NCBI GenBank assembly: GCA_002753395.1
Contig: PEAB01000037.1
Location: forward strand, 1-33,994
DNA: 33,994 nt
Direction: 5' to 3'
Source: Nitrospirae bacterium MYbinv3
GTDB taxonomy: Bacteria; Nitrospirota; Thermodesulfovibrionia; Thermodesulfovibrionales; Magnetobacteriaceae
Position numbers and translations under genes: made by a program
In this document: piece after piece, positions 32,870 to 33,994 of the stretch
Layout: each line of letters begins with the position of its first letter
Position numbering within the stretch: the stretch's first letter is position 1
The notes under the pieces: model-generated
Database searches by the model: none
The model's input: the letters and a program-made list of their open reading frames with translations, nothing else
What the model was told of the DNA's origin: nothing

Positions 32870-33838
32870 TTATGTTATTAATAATCTTTGTACCTCGTGT
32901 AATAGATTGTTGACGTCAAATTTTACGAGGTAACCATCTGCTCCGACGCTTTTGGCTTTTTCCTTGTTTTCCTCACCGCTTAGAGATGTATTTACAATAA
33001 TGGGAAGCACCTTTAGCTTTGGATTGCTCTTTACTGTTTTTGTAAAGGTTAGGCCATCCATCTCAGGCATCTCAACGTCGCTAATTACCAGTTGAATAAA
33101 CTGAGTGATTGACTTATCCCCAATCTTACTCTGAAAATCGTTTAGCACTGCGAGTGCCTGTTTACCGTCTACAGCCTCAAGGATCGAAAGTCCAACGTTT
33201 TCAAGGATATCCTTTAATATCTTCCTTGCAACAGAGGAGTCATCTACGATGAGCACGTTACCGGACATCTTCTTTTTAACGACCATCTTATTAAGATCAT
33301 CTACTGTATAACCCCTTTTGGGAATAAGCGCGCCTATGTCCTGTATGACACTCTCAAGGTCGAGGATGAGCAAGAGATCGTTGCCATCGTCAATCTTGGT
33401 AACACCAGTAATCTTACCTCCGTGCTTTGTCTGTAATAGAGGGGGCGGGGGCTTTATCTTATCCCATTTTATTCTCCTGATCCTCTCAACCTCATGGACG
33501 ATCATACCCACAGTTGTACCGAGCATCTCAAGAACGATCACCTTATGTCTTATGCTGACGGTATCAGGTATGACCAATTTCATCCACTTGCCAAGATCGA
33601 CTATCGGTATAACCTCTCCCCTAACCTCTGCCAGCGATTCAGCGTAGTTTGGCATATCAGGCACCGTCGTTAGATTAGGCATTGGGATGATCTCCCTGAC
33701 CTTAGCCACGTTAACGCCATAATTCCTCGTCTCCTGACTCCCATCTTCAAGATTACAGTACATCTTAAACACCACAAGCTCTAACTCGTTCGTACCAACC
33801 TTTAAAACTTCCGGCAATTTACCGATGCCTTGTGTCAT
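32870..33838 (-). CDS. cheV: CheV: CheW-receiver coupling protein
   Basis: 322 residues from the ATG at 33838, with GGAGG 5 bases upstream; a GTG at 33850 overlaps that site and is rejected. The CheW domain (about 1-165) contains VAKVREIIPMPNLTTVPD and EVRGEVIPIVDLGKW, and the receiver (about 195-322) has VDDSS, phosphoacceptor D254 in VISDVEMPEMDG and Lys in YLVKFDV. The Lys is followed by Phe rather than the usual Pro. CheV joins receptors to CheA and may act as a phosphate sink for adaptation. It is separate from the two che clusters, about 20 kb away, and next to an IS end. TATAAT at 33877-33872 is the likely -10. Confidence 0.95.
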   Translation of the reverse strand: MTQGIGKLPEVLKVGTNELELVVFKMYCNLEDGSQETRNYGVNVAKVREIIPMPNLTTVPDMPNYAESLAEVRGEVIPIVDLGKWMKLVIPDTVSIRHKVIVLEMLGTTVGMIVHEVERIRRIKWDKIKPPPPLLQTKHGGKITGVTKIDDGNDLLLILDLESVIQDIGALIPKRGYTVDDLNKMVVKKKMSGNVLIVDDSSVARKILKDILENVGLSILEAVDGKQALAVLNDFQSKIGDKSITQFIQLVISDVEMPEMDGLTFTKTVKSNPKLKVLPIIVNTSLSGEENKEKAKSVGADGYLVKFDVNNLLHEVQRLLIT

Positions 33839-33921
33839 ATAAACCTCCACACTAAATAGTTAAATAGATTTATTATATAACTTGAGCCTCTTGCAAAACT
33901 CCTAAACGAAAGAAGTTTTAG

Positions 33922-33970
33922 CTCTCCTTATGATAAAATAAGTTTCCCAAACTTAAATCGATAAGGAGAG
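33922..33970 (+). promoter_or_regulatory. Hairpin covering the Shine-Dalgarno of the presumed transposase, with an internal promoter
   Basis: CTCTCCTTAT (33922-33931) and ATAAGGAGAG (33961-33970) are perfect 10-base inverted repeats with 29 bases between. The right arm contains the AAGGAG at 33963-33968 that serves the ATG at 33975. TGATAAAAT at 33931-33939 is a one-mismatch extended -10; its transcript would begin near 33946, inside the loop, and lack the left arm. Read-through RNA from outside would fold and hide the site. Confidence 0.6.
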
Positions 33971-33974
33971 CATC

Positions 33975-33994
33975 ATGTTAAGAGAGAGTATATC
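33975..33994 (+). CDS. Start of presumed transposase, cut by window edge
   Basis: The ATG at 33975 has AAGGAG 6 bases upstream; only MLRESI is visible before the window ends. The position just inside an IS-like terminus suggests a transposase, but six residues cannot show a family. Confidence 0.45.

Larger units (their letters stand above)
33884..33994 (+). mobile_element. Probable insertion sequence left end, continuing beyond the window
   Basis: GAGCCTCTTGCAAAACT at 33884-33900 looks like an IS terminal repeat. It is followed by a non-coding leader with a perfect inverted repeat and a short open frame with a good ribosome binding site running off the right edge. The other end is outside the window, so the family cannot be named. 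The call rests on the terminal-repeat look and on the leader structure. Confidence 0.5.

Overview
The window looks like chromosomal DNA from a motile, environmentally versatile Gram-negative bacterium. Lipid A acyltransferase, RseC and YIP1-like genes and periplasmic sensor domains support an outer membrane. Dense chemosensory and two-component genes, many multi-PAS kinases and short GC-rich hairpin repeats between genes would fit a Nitrospirota-like or deltaproteobacterial-type lineage. That taxonomic guess is tentative because there is no rRNA or other marker here.

Layout. 1-827 (-): truncated Type III DNA methyltransferase. 828-1227: repeat-rich gap with a small element that looks inserted. 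1228-6386 (+): chemosensory cluster 1, receiver - STAS - CheA - receptor. 6391-13308 (-): chemosensory cluster 2, tail to tail with cluster 1, read as double CheW - HAMP-less receptor - CheA-receiver hybrid - CheB. 13490-24587 (-): sensory cluster of a hybrid kinase, a membrane-anchored substrate-binding protein, a five-PAS kinase, a MASE1/CHASE kinase and a lone receiver. 24588-27086: AT-rich TPR + metallo-beta-lactamase-fold gene (+) preceded by three exact 32-bp-period palindromic sites. 27087-30148: small hypothetical ORF, LpxL/HtrB-like acyltransferase (+), two small membrane proteins (-) and repeats. 30149-33838 (-): EF-G-like GTPase, RseC family protein and CheV. 33884-33994: apparent left end of an insertion sequence entering the window.

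How it fits together. The two CheA kinases differ: one has no receiver but carries two GspE_N/MshEN-like motifs, the other has a C-terminal receiver and no P2. The two receptors differ in HAMP content and signalling tip, so they probably serve separate arrays. CheB, CheV and a double CheW are present, but no CheR or CheD lies in the window. The 11-kb kinase cluster has receivers and phosphotransfer-like parts but no DNA-binding or enzymatic output domain, so its output is elsewhere, possibly the adjacent chemosensory machinery (inference).

Best candidates for something new: (1) the TPR-metallohydrolase with its three-site array; (2) the output-less kinase cluster built around a solitary anchored substrate-binding protein; (3) the CheA with MshEN-like motifs; (4) the Shine-Dalgarno-sequestering hairpin in the IS end. 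All functional statements are read from sequence motifs only; no database search was possible.
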